DNA from: Luidia sarsii
Taxonomy: Eukaryota > Echinodermata > Asteroidea > Paxillosida > Luidiidae
Reading direction: 5' to 3'
Assembly: GCA_949987565.1 (NCBI GenBank)
Contig: OX465109.1
Location: 10,804,509-10,868,508, forward strand
DNA length: 64,000 bases
The notes beneath the pieces are model-generated. The model was not told the DNA's origin and did no database searches. It saw only the letters and a program-made list of their open reading frames with translations. Numbering within the stretch: the stretch's first letter is position 1; each line of letters opens with the position of its first letter. The position numbers were made by a program, and so were the translations under genes. Shown one piece after another: positions 24,481-37,249 of the stretch.

Positions 24481-25139
24481 CAGGGAGAGAGCTTGTCTGT
24501 GTACAGTGTTGCGCATAGCAAAGGTTTCGGTGTTCCTAGAAAGAAAGATACACTTTGCAGGTTAATATCTCCTTCGATTTTAATGTCACAAAGCTAAAAC
24601 TTGGCCTATTAAGAGCCCTTGGAGGGAGCTAACGACTAGTGTTAAAATATTTGAAATCGGACAACTACACAAGAAAAGATCATCAAGCAAACGCAACTGA
24701 CCCTCATCAGGGAGGGAGCTTGTCTGTCTGCAGTGTATGGCATGACGATCGGTGCAGTGTTCCCAGAAAAAAAAGAAACCTTGCAGGTTAATATCTCCTT
24801 CGATATTAATTTCCCACAACTAAAACTTGGCGTGCCGAGAGCCCTTGGAGGGGGCTATCGACTAGTGTTAAGATAATTGAAATCGGACAAGTACACATGA
24901 AAACATCATCAAGCAAAGGCAACTCACCATCATCAGGGAGAGAGCTTGTCTGTGTACAGTGTTGCGCATAGCAAAGGTTTCTGTGTTTCTAGAAAGAAAG
25001 ATACACTTTGCAGGTTAATATCTCCTTCGATTTTAATGTCACAGAGCTAAAACTTGGCCTATAAAGAGCCCTTGGAGGGGGCTATCGACTAGTGTTAAAA
25101 TATTTGAAATCGGACAATTACACAAGAAAAGATCATCAA

Positions 25140-25321
25140 GCAAACGCAACTGACCCTCATCAGGGAGGGAGCTTGTCTGTCTGCAGTGTAGCGCGTAGCA
25201 AAGGGTACGGTGTTCCTAGAAAGAAAGATACACTTTGCAGGTTAATATCTCCTTCGAATTTTAATGTCACGAAGTGTTAAGATAATTGAAATCGGACACG
25301 TACACATGAAAACATCATCAA
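25140..25321 (+). repeat. 182-bp monomer with 46-bp deletion, copy 6
   Basis: Junction 25274/25275. It corresponds to copy 1 inside the third large block and sits near the left edge of the 3,536-bp tandem pair. Confidence 0.9.
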
Positions 25322-28300
25322 GCAAAGGCAACTCACCATCATCAGGGAGAGAGCTTGTCTGTCTGCAGTGTAGCGCATAGCAAAGGGTACGGTGTTCCTA
25401 GAAAGAAAGATACACTTTGCAGGGTAATATCTCCTTCGATTTTAATGTCACGAAGCTAAAACTTGGCCTATAAAGAGCCCTTGGAGGGGGCTATCGACTA
25501 GTGTTAAAATATTTGAAATCGGACAACTACACAAGAAAAGATCATCAAGCAAACGCAACTGACCCTCATCGAGAGGGACCTTGTCTGTCTGCAGTGTATG
25601 GCATGACGATTGGTGCAGTGTTCCCAGAAAGAAAAAACACCTTGCAGGTTAATATCTCCTTCGATATTAATTTCCCATAGCTAAAAATTAGCGCGCAGAG
25701 AGCCCTTGGAGGGGGCTATCGACTAGTGTTAAGATAATTGAAATCGGACAAGTACACATGAAAACATCATCAAGCAAAGGCAACTCACCATCATCAGGGA
25801 GAGAGCTTGTCTGTGTACAGTGTTGCGCATAGCAAAGGTTTCGGTGTTCCTAGAAAGAAAGATACACTTTGCAGGTTAATATCTCCTTCGATTTTAATGT
25901 CACAAAGCTAAAATTTGCCGCGCAGAGAGCCCTTGGAGGAGGGCTATCGACTAGTGTTAAGATAATTGAAATCGGACAAGTACACATGAAAACATCGTCA
26001 AGCAAAGGCAACTCACCATCATCAGGGAGAGAGCTTGTCTGTCTGCAGTGTACCGCGTAGCAAAGGTTTCGGTGTTCCTAGAAAGAAAGATACACTTTGC
26101 AGGTTAATATCTCCTTCGATTTTAATGTCACAGAGCTAAAACTTGGCCTATAAAGAGCCCTTGGAGGGGGCTATCGACTAGTGTTAAAATATTTGAAATC
26201 GGACAATTACACAAGAAAAGATCATCAAGCAAACGCAACTGACCCTCATCAGGGAGGGAGCTTGTCTGTCTGCAGTGTAGCGCGTAGCAAAGGGTACGGT
26301 GTTCCTAGAAAGAAAGATACACTTTGCAGGTTAATATCTCCTTCGAATTTTAATGTCACGAAGTGTTAAGATAATTGAAATCGGACACGTACACATGAAA
26401 ACATCATCAAGCAAAGGCAACTCACCATCATCAGGGAGAGAGCTTGTCTGTCTGCAGTGTAGCGCATAGCAAAGGGTACGGTGTTCCTATAAAGAAAGAT
26501 ACACTTTGCAGGGTAATATCTCCTTCGATTTTAATGTCACGAAGCTAAAACTTGGCCTATAAAGAGCCCTTGGAGGGGGCTATCGACTAGTGTTAAAATA
26601 TTTGAAATCGGACAACTACACAAGAAAAGATCATCAAGCAAACGCAACTGACCCTCATCGAGAGGGACCTTGTCTGTCTGCAGTGTATGGCATGACGATT
26701 GGTGCAGTGTTCCCAGAAAGAAAAAACACCTTGCAGGTTAATATCTCCTTCGATATTAATTTCCCATAGCTAAAAATTAGCGCGCAGAGAGCCCTTGGAG
26801 GGGGCTATCGACTAGTGTTAAGATAATTGAAATCGGACAAGTACACATGAAAACATCATCAAGCAAAGGCAACTCACCATCATCAGGGAGAGAGCTTGTC
26901 TGTGTACAGTGTTGCGCATAGCAAAGGTTTCGGTGTTCCTAGAAAGAAAGATACACTTTGCAGGTTAATATCTCCTTCGATTTTAATGTCACAAAGCTAA
27001 AACTTGCCGCGCAGAGAGCCCTTGGAGGAGGGCTATCGACTAGTGTTAAGATAATTGAAATCGGACAAGTACACATGAAAACATCGTCAAGCAAAGGCAA
27101 CTCACCATCATCAGGGAGAGAGCTTGTCTGTCTGCAGTGTACCGCGTAGCAAAGGTTTCGGTGTTCCTAGAAAGAAAGATACACTTTGCAGGTTAATATC
27201 TCCTTCGATTTTAATGTCACAGAGCTAAAACTTGGCCTATAAAGAGCCCTTGGAGGGGGCTATCGACTAGTGTTAAAATATTTGAAATCGGACAACTACA
27301 CAAGAAAAGATCATCAAGCAAACGCAACTGACCCTCATCAGGGAGGGAGCTTGTCTGTCTGCAGTGTATGGCATGACGATCGGTGCAGTGTTCCCAGAAA
27401 AAATAACACCTTGCAGGTTAATATATCCTTCGATATTAATTTCCCACAGCTAGAACTTGGCGTGCAGAGAGCCCTTGGAGGGGGCTATCGACTAGTGTTA
27501 AGATAATTGAAATCGGACAAGTACACATGAAAACATCCTCAGGCAAAGGCAACTCACCATCATCAGGGAGAGAGCTTGTCTGTCTGCAGTGTAGCGCATA
27601 GCAAAGGGTACGGTGTTCCTAGAAAGAAAGATACACTTTGCAGGTTAATATCTCCTTCGATTTTAATGTCACAGAGCTAAAACTTGGCCTATAAAGAGCC
27701 CTTGGAGGGGGCTATCGACTAGTGTTAAAATATTTGAAATCGGACAACTACACAAGAAAAGATCATCAAGCAAACGCAACTGACCCTCATCGGGGAGGGA
27801 GCTTGTCTGTCTGCAGTGTATGGCATGACGATCGGTGCAGTGTTCCCAGAAAAAAAAGAAACCTTGCAGGTTAATATCTCCTTCGATATTAATTTCCCAC
27901 AGCTAAAACTTCGCGTGCCGAGAGCCCTTGGAGGGGGCTATCGACTAGTGTTAAGATAATTGAAATCGGACAAGTACACATGAAAACATCATCAAGCAAA
28001 GGCATTTCACCATCATCAGGGAGAGAGCTTGTCTGTGTACAGTGTTGCGCATAGCAAAGGTTTCGGTGTTCCTAGAAAGAAAGATACACTTTGCAGGTTA
28101 ATATCTCCTTCGATTTTAATGTCACAAAGCTAAAACTTGCCGCGCAGAGAGCCCTTGGAGGAGGGCTATCGACTAGTGTTAAGATAATTGAAATCGGACA
28201 AGTACACATGAAAACATCGTCAAGCAAAGGCAACTCACCATCATCAGGGAGAGAGCTTGTCTGTCTGCAGTGTACCGCGTAGCAAAGGTTTCGGTGTTCC

Positions 28301-28785
28301 TAGAAAGAAAGATACACTTTGCAGGTTAATATCTCCTTCGATTTTAATGTCACAGAGCTAAAACTTGGCCTATAAAGAGCCCTTGGAGGGGGCTATCGAC
28401 TAGTGTTAAAATATTTGAAATCGGACAACTACACAAGAAAAGATCATCAAGCAAACGCAACTGACCCTCATCAGGGAGGGAGCTTGTCTGTCTGCAGTGT
28501 ATGGCATGACGATCGGTGCAGTGTTCCCAGAAAAAATAACACCTTGCAGGTTAATATATCCTTCGATATTAATTTCCCACAGCTAGAACTTGGCGTGCAG
28601 AGAGCCCTTGGAGGGGGCTATCGACTAGTGTTAAGATAATTGAAATCGGACAAGTACACATGAAAACATCCTCAAGCAAAGGCAACTCACCATCATCAGG
28701 GAGAGAGCTTGTCTGTCTGCAGTGTAGCGCATAGCAAAGGGTACGGTGTTCCTAGAAAGAAAGATACACTTTGCAGGTTAATATC
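25250..28785 (+). repeat. 3,536-bp tandem duplication, unit 1 (16 monomers)
   Basis: It contains two 46-bp-deleted monomers, three C monomers and catcctcaggc (27,534). Internal spacing is 1,089, 1,089 and then 1,133 bp between equivalent B tails at 25,092, 26,181, 27,270 and 28,403. It overlaps the right part of the preceding large block. Confidence 0.85.
26229..26410 (+). repeat. 182-bp monomer with 46-bp deletion, copy 7
   Basis: Junction 26363/26364, 1,089 bp after copy 6. The next B monomer reads cctataaagaaag near 26,487, a private change shared only with the sister unit near 30,023. Confidence 0.9.
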
Positions 28786-28857
28786 TCCTTCGAATTTTAA
28801 TGTCACGAAGTGTTAAGATAATTGAAATCGGACACGTACACATGAAAACATCATCAA
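28676..28857 (+). repeat. 182-bp monomer with 46-bp deletion, copy 8, recombinant head
   Basis: Junction 28810/28811. Unlike copies 1-7, its head is B-type (gcaaaggcaactcacc, agcgcatag), so the boundary of the 3,536-bp duplication falls inside this monomer, just left of cgaattttaatg. Confidence 0.9.
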
Positions 28858-31800
28858 GCAAAGGCAACTCACCATCATCAGGGAGAGAGCTTGTCTGTCT
28901 GCAGTGTAGCGCATAGCAAAGGGTACGGTGTTCCTAGAAAGAAAGATACACTTTGCAGGGTAATATCTCCTTCGATTTTAATGTCACGAAGCTAAAACTT
29001 GGCCTATAAAGAGCCCTTGGAGGGGGCTATCGACTAGTGTTAAAATATTTGAAATCGGACAACTACACAAGAAAAGATCATCAAGCAAACGCAACTGACC
29101 CTCATCGAGAGGGACCTTGTCTGTCTGCAGTGTATGGCATGACGATTGGTGCAGTGTTCCCAGAAAGAAAAAACACCTTGCAGGTTAATATCTCCTTCGA
29201 TATTAATTTCCCATAGCTAAAAATTAGCGCGCAGAGAGCCCTTGGAGGGGGCTATCGACTAGTGTTAAGATAATTGAAATCGGACAAGTACACATGAAAA
29301 CATCATCAAGCAAAGGCAACTCACCATCATCAGGGAGAGAGCTTGTCTGTGTACAGTGTTGCGCATAGCAAAGGTTTCGGTGTTCCTAGAAAGAAAGATA
29401 CACTTTGCAGGTTAATATCTCCTTCGATTTTAATGTCACAAAGCTAAAATTTGCCGCGCAGAGAGCCCTTGGAGGAGGGCTATCGACTAGTGTTAAGATA
29501 ATTGAAATCGGACAAGTACACATGAAAACATCGTCAAGCAAAGGCAACTCACCATCATCAGGGAGAGAGCTTGTCTGTCTGCAGTGTACCGCGTAGCAAA
29601 GGTTTCGGTGTTCCTAGAAAGAAAGATACACTTTGCAGGTTAATATCTCCTTCGATTTTAATGTCACAGAGCTAAAACTTGGCCTATAAAGAGCCCTTGG
29701 AGGGGGCTATCGACTAGTGTTAAAATATTTGAAATCGGACAATTACACAAGAAAAGATCATCAAGCAAACGCAACTGACCCTCATCAGGGAGGGAGCTTG
29801 TCTGTCTGCAGTGTAGCGCGTAGCAAAGGGTACGGTGTTCCTAGAAAGAAAGATACACTTTGCAGGTTAATATCTCCTTCGAATTTTAATGTCACGAAGT
29901 GTTAAGATAATTGAAATCGGACACGTACACATGAAAACATCATCAAGCAAAGGCAACTCACCATCATCAGGGAGAGAGCTTGTCTGTCTGCAGTGTAGCG
30001 CATAGCAAAGGGTACGGTGTTCCTATAAAGAAAGATACACTTTGCAGGGTAATATCTCCTTCGATTTTAATGTCACGAAGCTAAAACTTGGCCTATAAAG
30101 AGCCCTTGGAGGGGGCTATCGACTAGTGTTAAAATATTTGAAATCGGACAACTACACAAGAAAAGATCATCAAGCAAACGCAACTGACCCTCATCGAGAG
30201 GGACCTTGTCTGTCTGCAGTGTATGGCATGACGATTGGTGCAGTGTTCCCAGAAAGAAAAAACACCTTGCAGGTTAATATCTCCTTCGATATTAATTTCC
30301 CATAGCTAAAAATTAGCGCGCAGAGAGCCCTTGGAGGGGGCTATCGACTAGTGTTAAGATAATTGAAATCGGACAAGTACACATGAAAACATCATCAAGC
30401 AAAGGCAACTCACCATCATCAGGGAGAGAGCTTGTCTGTGTACAGTGTTGCGCATAGCAAAGGTTTCGGTGTTCCTAGAAAGAAAGATACACTTTGCAGG
30501 TTAATATCTCCTTCGATTTTAATGTCACAAAGCTAAAACTTGCCGCGCAGAGAGCCCTTGGAGGAGGGCTATCGACTAGTGTTAAGATAATTGAAATCGG
30601 ACAAGTACACATGAAAACATCGTCAAGCAAAGGCAACTCACCATCATCAGGGAGAGAGCTTGTCTGTCTGCAGTGTACCGCGTAGCAAAGGTTTCGGTGT
30701 TCCTAGAAAGAAAGATACACTTTGCAGGTTAATATCTCCTTCGATTTTAATGTCACAGAGCTAAAACTTGGCCTATAAAGAGCCCTTGGAGGGGGCTATC
30801 GACTAGTGTTAAAATATTTGAAATCGGACAACTACACAAGAAAAGATCATCAAGCAAACGCAACTGACCCTCATCAGGGAGGGAGCTTGTCTGTCTGCAG
30901 TGTATGGCATGACGATCGGTGCAGTGTTCCCAGAAAAAATAACACCTTGCAGGTTAATATATCCTTCGATATTAATTTCCCACAGCTAGAACTTGGCGTG
31001 CAGAGAGCCCTTGGAGGGGGCTATCGACTAGTGTTAAGATAATTGAAATCGGACAAGTACACATGAAAACATCCTCAGGCAAAGGCAACTCACCATCATC
31101 AGGGAGAGAGCTTGTCTGTCTGCAGTGTAGCGCATAGCAAAGGGTACGGTGTTCCTAGAAAGAAAGATACACTTTGCAGGTTAATATCTCCTTCGATTTT
31201 AATGTCACAGAGCTAAAACTTGGCCTATAAAGAGCCCTTGGAGGGGGCTATCGACTAGTGTTAAAATATTTGAAATCGGACAACTACACAAGAAAAGATC
31301 ATCAAGCAAACGCAACTGACCCTCATCGGGGAGGGAGCTTGTCTGTCTGCAGTGTATGGCATGACGATCGGTGCAGTGTTCCCAGAAAAAAAAGAAACCT
31401 TGCAGGTTAATATCTCCTTCGATATTAATTTCCCACAGCTAAAACTTCGCGTGCCGAGAGCCCTTGGAGGGGGCTATCGACTAGTGTTAAGATAATTGAA
31501 ATCGGACAAGTACACATGAAAACATCATCAAGCAAAGGCATTTCACCATCATCAGGGAGAGAGCTTGTCTGTGTACAGTGTTGCGCATAGCAAAGGTTTC
31601 GGTGTTCCTAGAAAGAAAGATACACTTTGCAGGTTAATATCTCCTTCGATTTTAATGTCACAAAGCTAAAACTTGCCGCGCAGAGAGCCCTTGGAGGAGG
31701 GCTATCGACTAGTGTTAAGATAATTGAAATCGGACAAGTACACATGAAAACATCGTCAAGCAAAGGCAACTCACCATCATCAGGGAGAGAGCTTGTCTGT

Positions 31801-32321
31801 CTGCAGTGTACCGCGTAGCAAAGGTTTCGGTGTTCCTCGAAAGAAAGATACACTTTGCAGGTTAATATCTCCTTCGATTTTAATGTCACAGAGCTAAAAC
31901 TTGGCCTATAAAGAGCCCTTGGAGGGGGCTATCGACTAGTGTTAAAATATTTGAAATCGGACAACTACACAAGAAAAGATCATCAAGCAAACGCAACTGA
32001 CCCTCATCAGGGAGGGAGCTTGTCTGTCTGCAGTGTATGGCATGACGATCGGTGCAGTGTTCCCAGAAAAAATAACACCTTGCAGGTTAATATATCCTTC
32101 GATATTAATTTCCCACAGCTAGAACTTGGCGTGCAGAGAGCCCTTGGAGGGGGCTATCGACTAGTGTTAAGATAATTGAAATCGGACAAGTACACATGAA
32201 AACATCCTCAAGCAAAGGCAACTCACCATCATCAGGGAGAGAGCTTGTCTGTCTGCAGTGTAGCGCATAGCAAAGGGTACGGTGTTCCTAGAAAGAAAGA
32301 TACACTTTGCAGGTTAATATC
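28786..32321 (+). repeat. 3,536-bp tandem duplication, unit 2
   Basis: It starts in cgaattttaatg directly after unit 1 and reproduces the private variants cctataaagaaag (30,023) and catcctcaggc (31,070). A difference is ttcctcgaaag near 31,834 versus ttcctagaaag in unit 1. Both junctions lie in the same phase of the monomer, as expected for unequal crossing-over. Confidence 0.85.
29765..29946 (+). repeat. 182-bp monomer with 46-bp deletion, copy 9
   Basis: Junction 29899/29900, 3,536 bp after copy 7 and its sister. Confidence 0.9.
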
Positions 32322-33796
32322 TCCTTCGATTTTAATGTCACAGAGCTAAAACTTGGCCTATAAAGAGCCCTTGGAGGGGGCTATCGCCTAGTGTTAAAAT
32401 ATTTGAAATCGGACAACTACACAAGAAAAGATCATCAAGCAAACGCAACTGACCCTCATCGGGGAGGGAGCTTGTCTGTCTGCAGTGTATGGCATGACGA
32501 TCGGTGCAGTGTTCCCAGAAAAAAAAGAAACCTTGCAGGTTAATATCTCCTTCGATATTAATTTCCCACAGCTAGAAATTGGCGCGCAGAGAGCCCTTGG
32601 AGGGGGCTATCGACTAGTGTTAAGATAATTGAAATCGGACAAGTACACATGAAAACATCATCAAGCAAAGGCAACTCACCATCATCAGGGAGAGAGCTTG
32701 TCTGTCTACAGTGTTGCGCATAGCAAAGGTTTCGGTGTTTCTAGAAAGAAAGATACACTTTGCAGGTTAATATCTCCTTCGATTTTAATGTCAAGAAGCT
32801 AAAACTTGGCCTATAAAGAGCCCTTGGAGGGGGCTATCGACTAGTGTTAAAATATTTGAAATCGGACAACTACACAAGAAAAGATCATCAAGCAAACGCA
32901 ACTGACCCTCATCGAGAGGGAGCTTGTCTGTCTGCAGTGTATGGCATGACGATCGGTGCAGTGTTCCCAGAAAGAAAAAACACCTTGCAGGTTAATATCT
33001 CCTTCGATATTAATTTCCCATAGCTAAAAATTGGCGCGCAGAGAGCCCTTGGAGGGGGCTATCGACTAGTGTTAAGATAATTGAAATCGGACAAGTACAC
33101 ATGAAAACATCATCAAGCAAAGGCAACTCACCATCATCAGGGAGAGAGCTTGTCTGTGTACAGTGTTGCGCATAGCAAAGGTTTCGGTGTTCCTAGAAAG
33201 AAAGATACACTTTGCAGGTTAATATCTCCTTCGATTTTAATGTCACAGAGCTAAAACTTGGCCTATAAAGAGCCCTTGGAGAGAGCTATCGACTAGTGTT
33301 AAAATATTTGAAATCGGACAACTACACAAGAAAAGATCATCAAGCAAACGCAACTGACCCTCATCAGGGAGGGAGCTTGTCTGTCTGCAGTGTATGGCAT
33401 GACGATCGGTGCAGTGTTCCCAGAAAAAAAAGAAACCTTGCAGGTTAATATCTCCTTCGATATTAATTTCCCACAGCTAAAAATTGGCGCGCAGAGAGCC
33501 CTTGGAGGGGGCTATCGACAAGTGTTAAGATAATTGAAATCGGACAAGTACACATGAAAACATCATCAAGCAAAGGCAACTCACCATCATCAGGGAGAGA
33601 GCTTGTCTGTGTACAGTGTTGCGCATAGCAAAGGTTTCGGTGTTCCTAGAAAGAAAGATACACTTTGCAGGTTAATATCTCTTTCGATTTTAATGTCACA
33701 GAGCTAAAACTTGGCCTATAAAGAGCCCTTGGAGGGGGCTATCGACTAGTGTTAAAATATTTGAAATCGGACAACTACACAAGAAAAGATCATCAA

Positions 33797-33898
33797 GCAA
33801 ACGCAACTGACCCTCATCGGGGAGGGAGCTTGTCTGTCTGCAGTGTATGGCATGACGATCGGTGCAGTGTTCCCAGAAAGAAAAAACACCTTGCAGGT
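33797..33898 (+). repeat. Truncated A monomer, 145-bp deletion, copy 4
   Basis: The join is identical, and the C monomer retained in copies 1 and 2 is also present here. The next unit reads ggaactaacgac rather than ggagctaacgac. Confidence 0.9.
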
Positions 33899-34499
33899 CA
33901 GGGAGAGAGCTTGTCTGTGTACAGTGTTGCGCATAGCAAAGGTTTCGGTGTTCCTAGAAAGAAAGATACACTTTGCAGGTTAATATCTCCTTCGATTTTA
34001 ATGTCACAAAGCTAAAACTTGGCGCGCAGAGAGCCCTTGGAGGAGGGCTATCGACTAGTGTTAAGATAATTGAAATCGGACAAGTACACATGAAAACATC
34101 GTCAAGCAAAGGCAACTCACCATCATCAGGGAGAGAGCTTGTCTGTCTGCAGTGTACCGCATAGCAAAGGTTTCGGTGTTCCTAGAAAGAAAGATACACT
34201 TTGCAGGTTAATATCTCCTTCGATTTTAATGTCACAAAGCTAAAACTTGGCCTATTAAGAGCCCTTGGAGGGAACTAACGACTAGTGTTAAAATATTTGA
34301 AATCGGACAACTACACAAGAAAAGATCATCAAGCAAACGCAACTGACCCTCATCAGGGAGGGAGCTTGTCTGTCTGCAGTGTATGGCATGACGATCGGTG
34401 CAGTGTTCCCAGAAAAAAAAGAAACCTTGCAGGTTAATATCTCCTTCGATATTAATTTCCCACAGCTAAAACTTGGCGTGCCGAGAGCCCTTGGAGGGG

Positions 34500-36090
34500 G
34501 CTATCGACTAGTGTTAAGATAATTGAAATCGGACAAGTACACATGAAAACATCATCAAGCAAAGGCAACTCACCATCATCAGGGAGAGAGCTTGTCTGTG
34601 TACAGTGTTGCGCATAGCAAAGGTTTCTGTGTTTCTAGAAAGAAAGATACACTTTGCAGGTTAATATCTCCTTCGATTTTAATGTCACAGAGCTAAAACT
34701 TGGCCTATAAAGAGCCCTTGGAGGGGGCTATCGACTAGTGTTAAAATATTTGAAATCGGACAACTACACAAGAAAAGATCATCAAGCAAACGCAACTGAC
34801 CCTCATCAGGGAGGGAGCTTGTCTGTCTGCAGTGTATGGCATGACGATCGGTGCAGTGTTCTCAGAAAAAAAACACCTTGCAGGTTAATATATCCTTCGA
34901 TTTTAATTTCCTACAGCTAAAAATTGGCGCGCAGAGAGCCCTTGGAGGGGGCTATCGACTAGTGTTAAGATAATTGAAATCGGACAAGTACACATGAAAA
35001 CATCCTCAAGCAAAGGCAACTCACCATCATCAGGGAGAGAGCTTGTCTGTCTGCAGTGTAGCGCATAGCAAAGGGTACGGTGTTCCTAGAAAGAAAGATA
35101 CACTTTGCAGGGTAATATCTCCTTCGATTTTAATGTCACGAAGCTAAAACTTGGCCTATAAAGAGCCCTTGGAGGGGGCTATCGACTAGTGTTAAAATAT
35201 TTGAAATCGGACAACTACACAAGAAAAGATCATCAAGCAAACGCAACTGACCCTCATCGAGAGGGACCTTGTCTGTCTGCAGTGTATGGCATGACGATTG
35301 GTGCAGTGTTCCCAGAAAGAAAAAACACCTTGCAGGTTAATATCTCCTTCGATATTAATTTCCCATAGCTAAAAATTAGCGCGCAGAGAGCCCTTGGAGG
35401 GGGCTATCGACTAGTGTTAAGATAATTGAAATCGGACAAGTACACATGAAAACATCATCAAGCAAAGGCAACTCACCATCATCAGGGAGAGAGCTTGTCT
35501 GTCTGCAGTGTAGCGCATAGCAAAGGGTACGGTGTTCCTAGAAAGAAAGATACACTTTGCAGGTTAATATCTCCTTCGATTTTAATGTCACAGAGCTAAA
35601 ACTTGGCCTATAAAGAGCCCTTGGAGGGAGCTATCGACTAGTGTTAAAATATTTGAAATCGGACAACTACACAAGAAAAGATCATCAAGCAAACGCAACT
35701 GACCCTCATCAAGGAGGGAGCTTGTCTGTCTGCAGTGTATGGCATGACGATCGGTGCAGTGTTCCCAGAAAAAAAAGAAACCTTGCAGGTTAATATCTCC
35801 TTCGATATTAATTTCCCACAGCTAAAACTTGGCGTGCCGAGAGCCCTTGGAGGGGGCTATCGACTAGTGTTAAGATAATTGAAATCGGACAAGTACACAT
35901 GAAAACATCATCAAGCAAAGGCATTTCACCATCATCAGGGAGAGAGCTTGTCTGTGTACAGTGTTGCGCATAGCAAAGGTTTCGGTGTTCCTAGAAAGAA
36001 AGATACACTTTGCAGGTTAATATCTCCTTCGATTTTAATGTCACAAAGCTAAAACTTGCCGCGCAGAGAGCCCTTGGAGGAGGGCTATCG
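34500..36090 (+). repeat. 7-monomer unit (~1,584 bp) inside the 5.1-kb block
   Basis: Equivalent B tails lie at 34,738 and 36,322, each followed by the rare A subtype gttctcag with ttcctacagc. The next interval, from 36,322 to 38,088, is 1,766 bp, which is this unit plus one 182-bp deleted monomer. Confidence 0.75.
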
Positions 36091-36185
36091 ACTAGTGTTA
36101 AGATAATTGAAATCGGACAAGTACACATGAAAACATCGTCAAGCAAAGGCAACTCACCATCATCAGGGAGAGAGCTTGTCTGTCT

Positions 36186-37249
36186 GCAGTGTACCGCGTA
36201 GCAAAGGTTTCGGTGTTCCTAGAAAGAAAGATACACTTTGCAGGTTAATATCTCCTTCGATTTTAATGTCACAGAGCTAAAACTTGGCCTATAAAGAGCC
36301 CTTGGAGGGGGCTATCGACTAGTGTTAAAATATTTGAAATCGGACAACTACACAAGAAAAGATCATCAAGCAAACGCAACTGACCCTCATCAGGGAGGGA
36401 GCTTGTCTGTCTGCAGTGTATGGCATGACGATCGGTGCAGTGTTCTCAGAAAAAAAACACCTTGCAGGTTAATATATCCTTCGATTTTAATTTCCTACAG
36501 CTAAAAATTGGCGCGCAGAGAGCCCTTGGAGGGGGCTATCGACTAGTGTTAAGATAATTGAAATCGGACAAGTACACATGAAAACATCCTCAAGCAAAGG
36601 CAACTCACCATCATCAGGGAGAGAGCTTGTCTGTCTGCAGTGTAGCGCGTAGCAAAGGGTACGGTGTTCCTAGAAAGAAAGATACACTTTGCAGGTTAAT
36701 ATCTCCTTCGAATTTTAATGTCACGAAGTGTTAAGATAATTGAAATCGGACACGTACACATGAAAACATCATCAAGCAAAGGCAACTCACCATCATCAGG
36801 GAGAGAGCTTGTCTGTCTGCAGTGTAGCGCATAGCAAAGGGTACGGTGTTCCTAGAAAGAAAGATACACTTTGCAGGGTAATATCTCCTTCGATTTTAAT
36901 GTCACGAAGCTAAAACTTGGCCTATAAAGAGCCCTTGGAGGGGGCTATCGACTAGTGTTAAAATATTTGAAATCGGACAACTACACAAGAAAAGATCATC
37001 AAGCAAACGCAACTGACCCTCATCGAGAGGGACCTTGTCTGTCTGCAGTGTATGGCATGACGATTGGTGCAGTGTTCCCAGAAAGAAAAAACACCTTGCA
37101 GGTTAATATCTCCTTCGATATTAATTTCCCATAGCTAAAAATTAGCGCGCAGAGAGCCCTTGGAGGGGGCTATCGACTAGTGTTAAGATAATTGAAATCG
37201 GACAAGTACACATGAAAACATCATCAAGCAAAGGCAACTCACCATCATC
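36186..37249 (+). repeat. A-B units between the two 5.1-kb copies
   Basis: This completes the 1,766-bp version of the preceding unit and contains 46-bp-deletion copy 10, gcagggtaatatc, cgattggtg and ttagcgcgcag. Confidence 0.7.
36594..36775 (+). repeat. 182-bp monomer with 46-bp deletion, copy 10
   Basis: Junction 36728/36729. The head is B-type (gcaaaggc) but keeps agcgcgtag, so the head switch lies between those two markers. Confidence 0.9.

Larger units (their letters stand above)
22851..25945 (+). repeat. Large block, copy 3 (6,065-bp offset from copy 2, one monomer lost)
   Basis: It carries ttgagatcgg, ctatcaactag, the 145-bp deletion and ggagctaacgac. The offset to copy 2 drops from 6,065 to 5,837 bp near 24,590 because one C monomer (228 bp) is missing. 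Private changes are cctttgatatt (~23,131) and ctgtatgcag (~23,511). Beyond 25,275 it follows copy 1, including the 46-bp deletion, to aaatttgccgcg. Confidence 0.85.
31100..36185 (+). repeat. ~5.1-kb block, copy 1 (copy 2 at 37,250-42,516)
   Basis: It overlaps the end of the previous tandem unit. Markers are ggcatttcacc, C monomers, ctgtctacagtgttgcgc, gtcaagaagc, the 145-bp deletion, ggaactaacgac, ttctgtgtttctag, gttctcagaaaaaaaacacc, gcagggtaatatc and catcaaggagg. Private changes here are ctatcgcctag, tctctttcgat and gacaagtg. This copy lacks one 182-bp monomer present in copy 2. Confidence 0.85.

Noticed and set aside
31608..31889. Antisense open reading frame of 93 codons, and similar minus-strand frames
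   Set aside because: It overlaps plus-strand frames in the same monomers and exists only where a point change (ttcctcgaaag) removes a stop. It is a chance product of the repeat.
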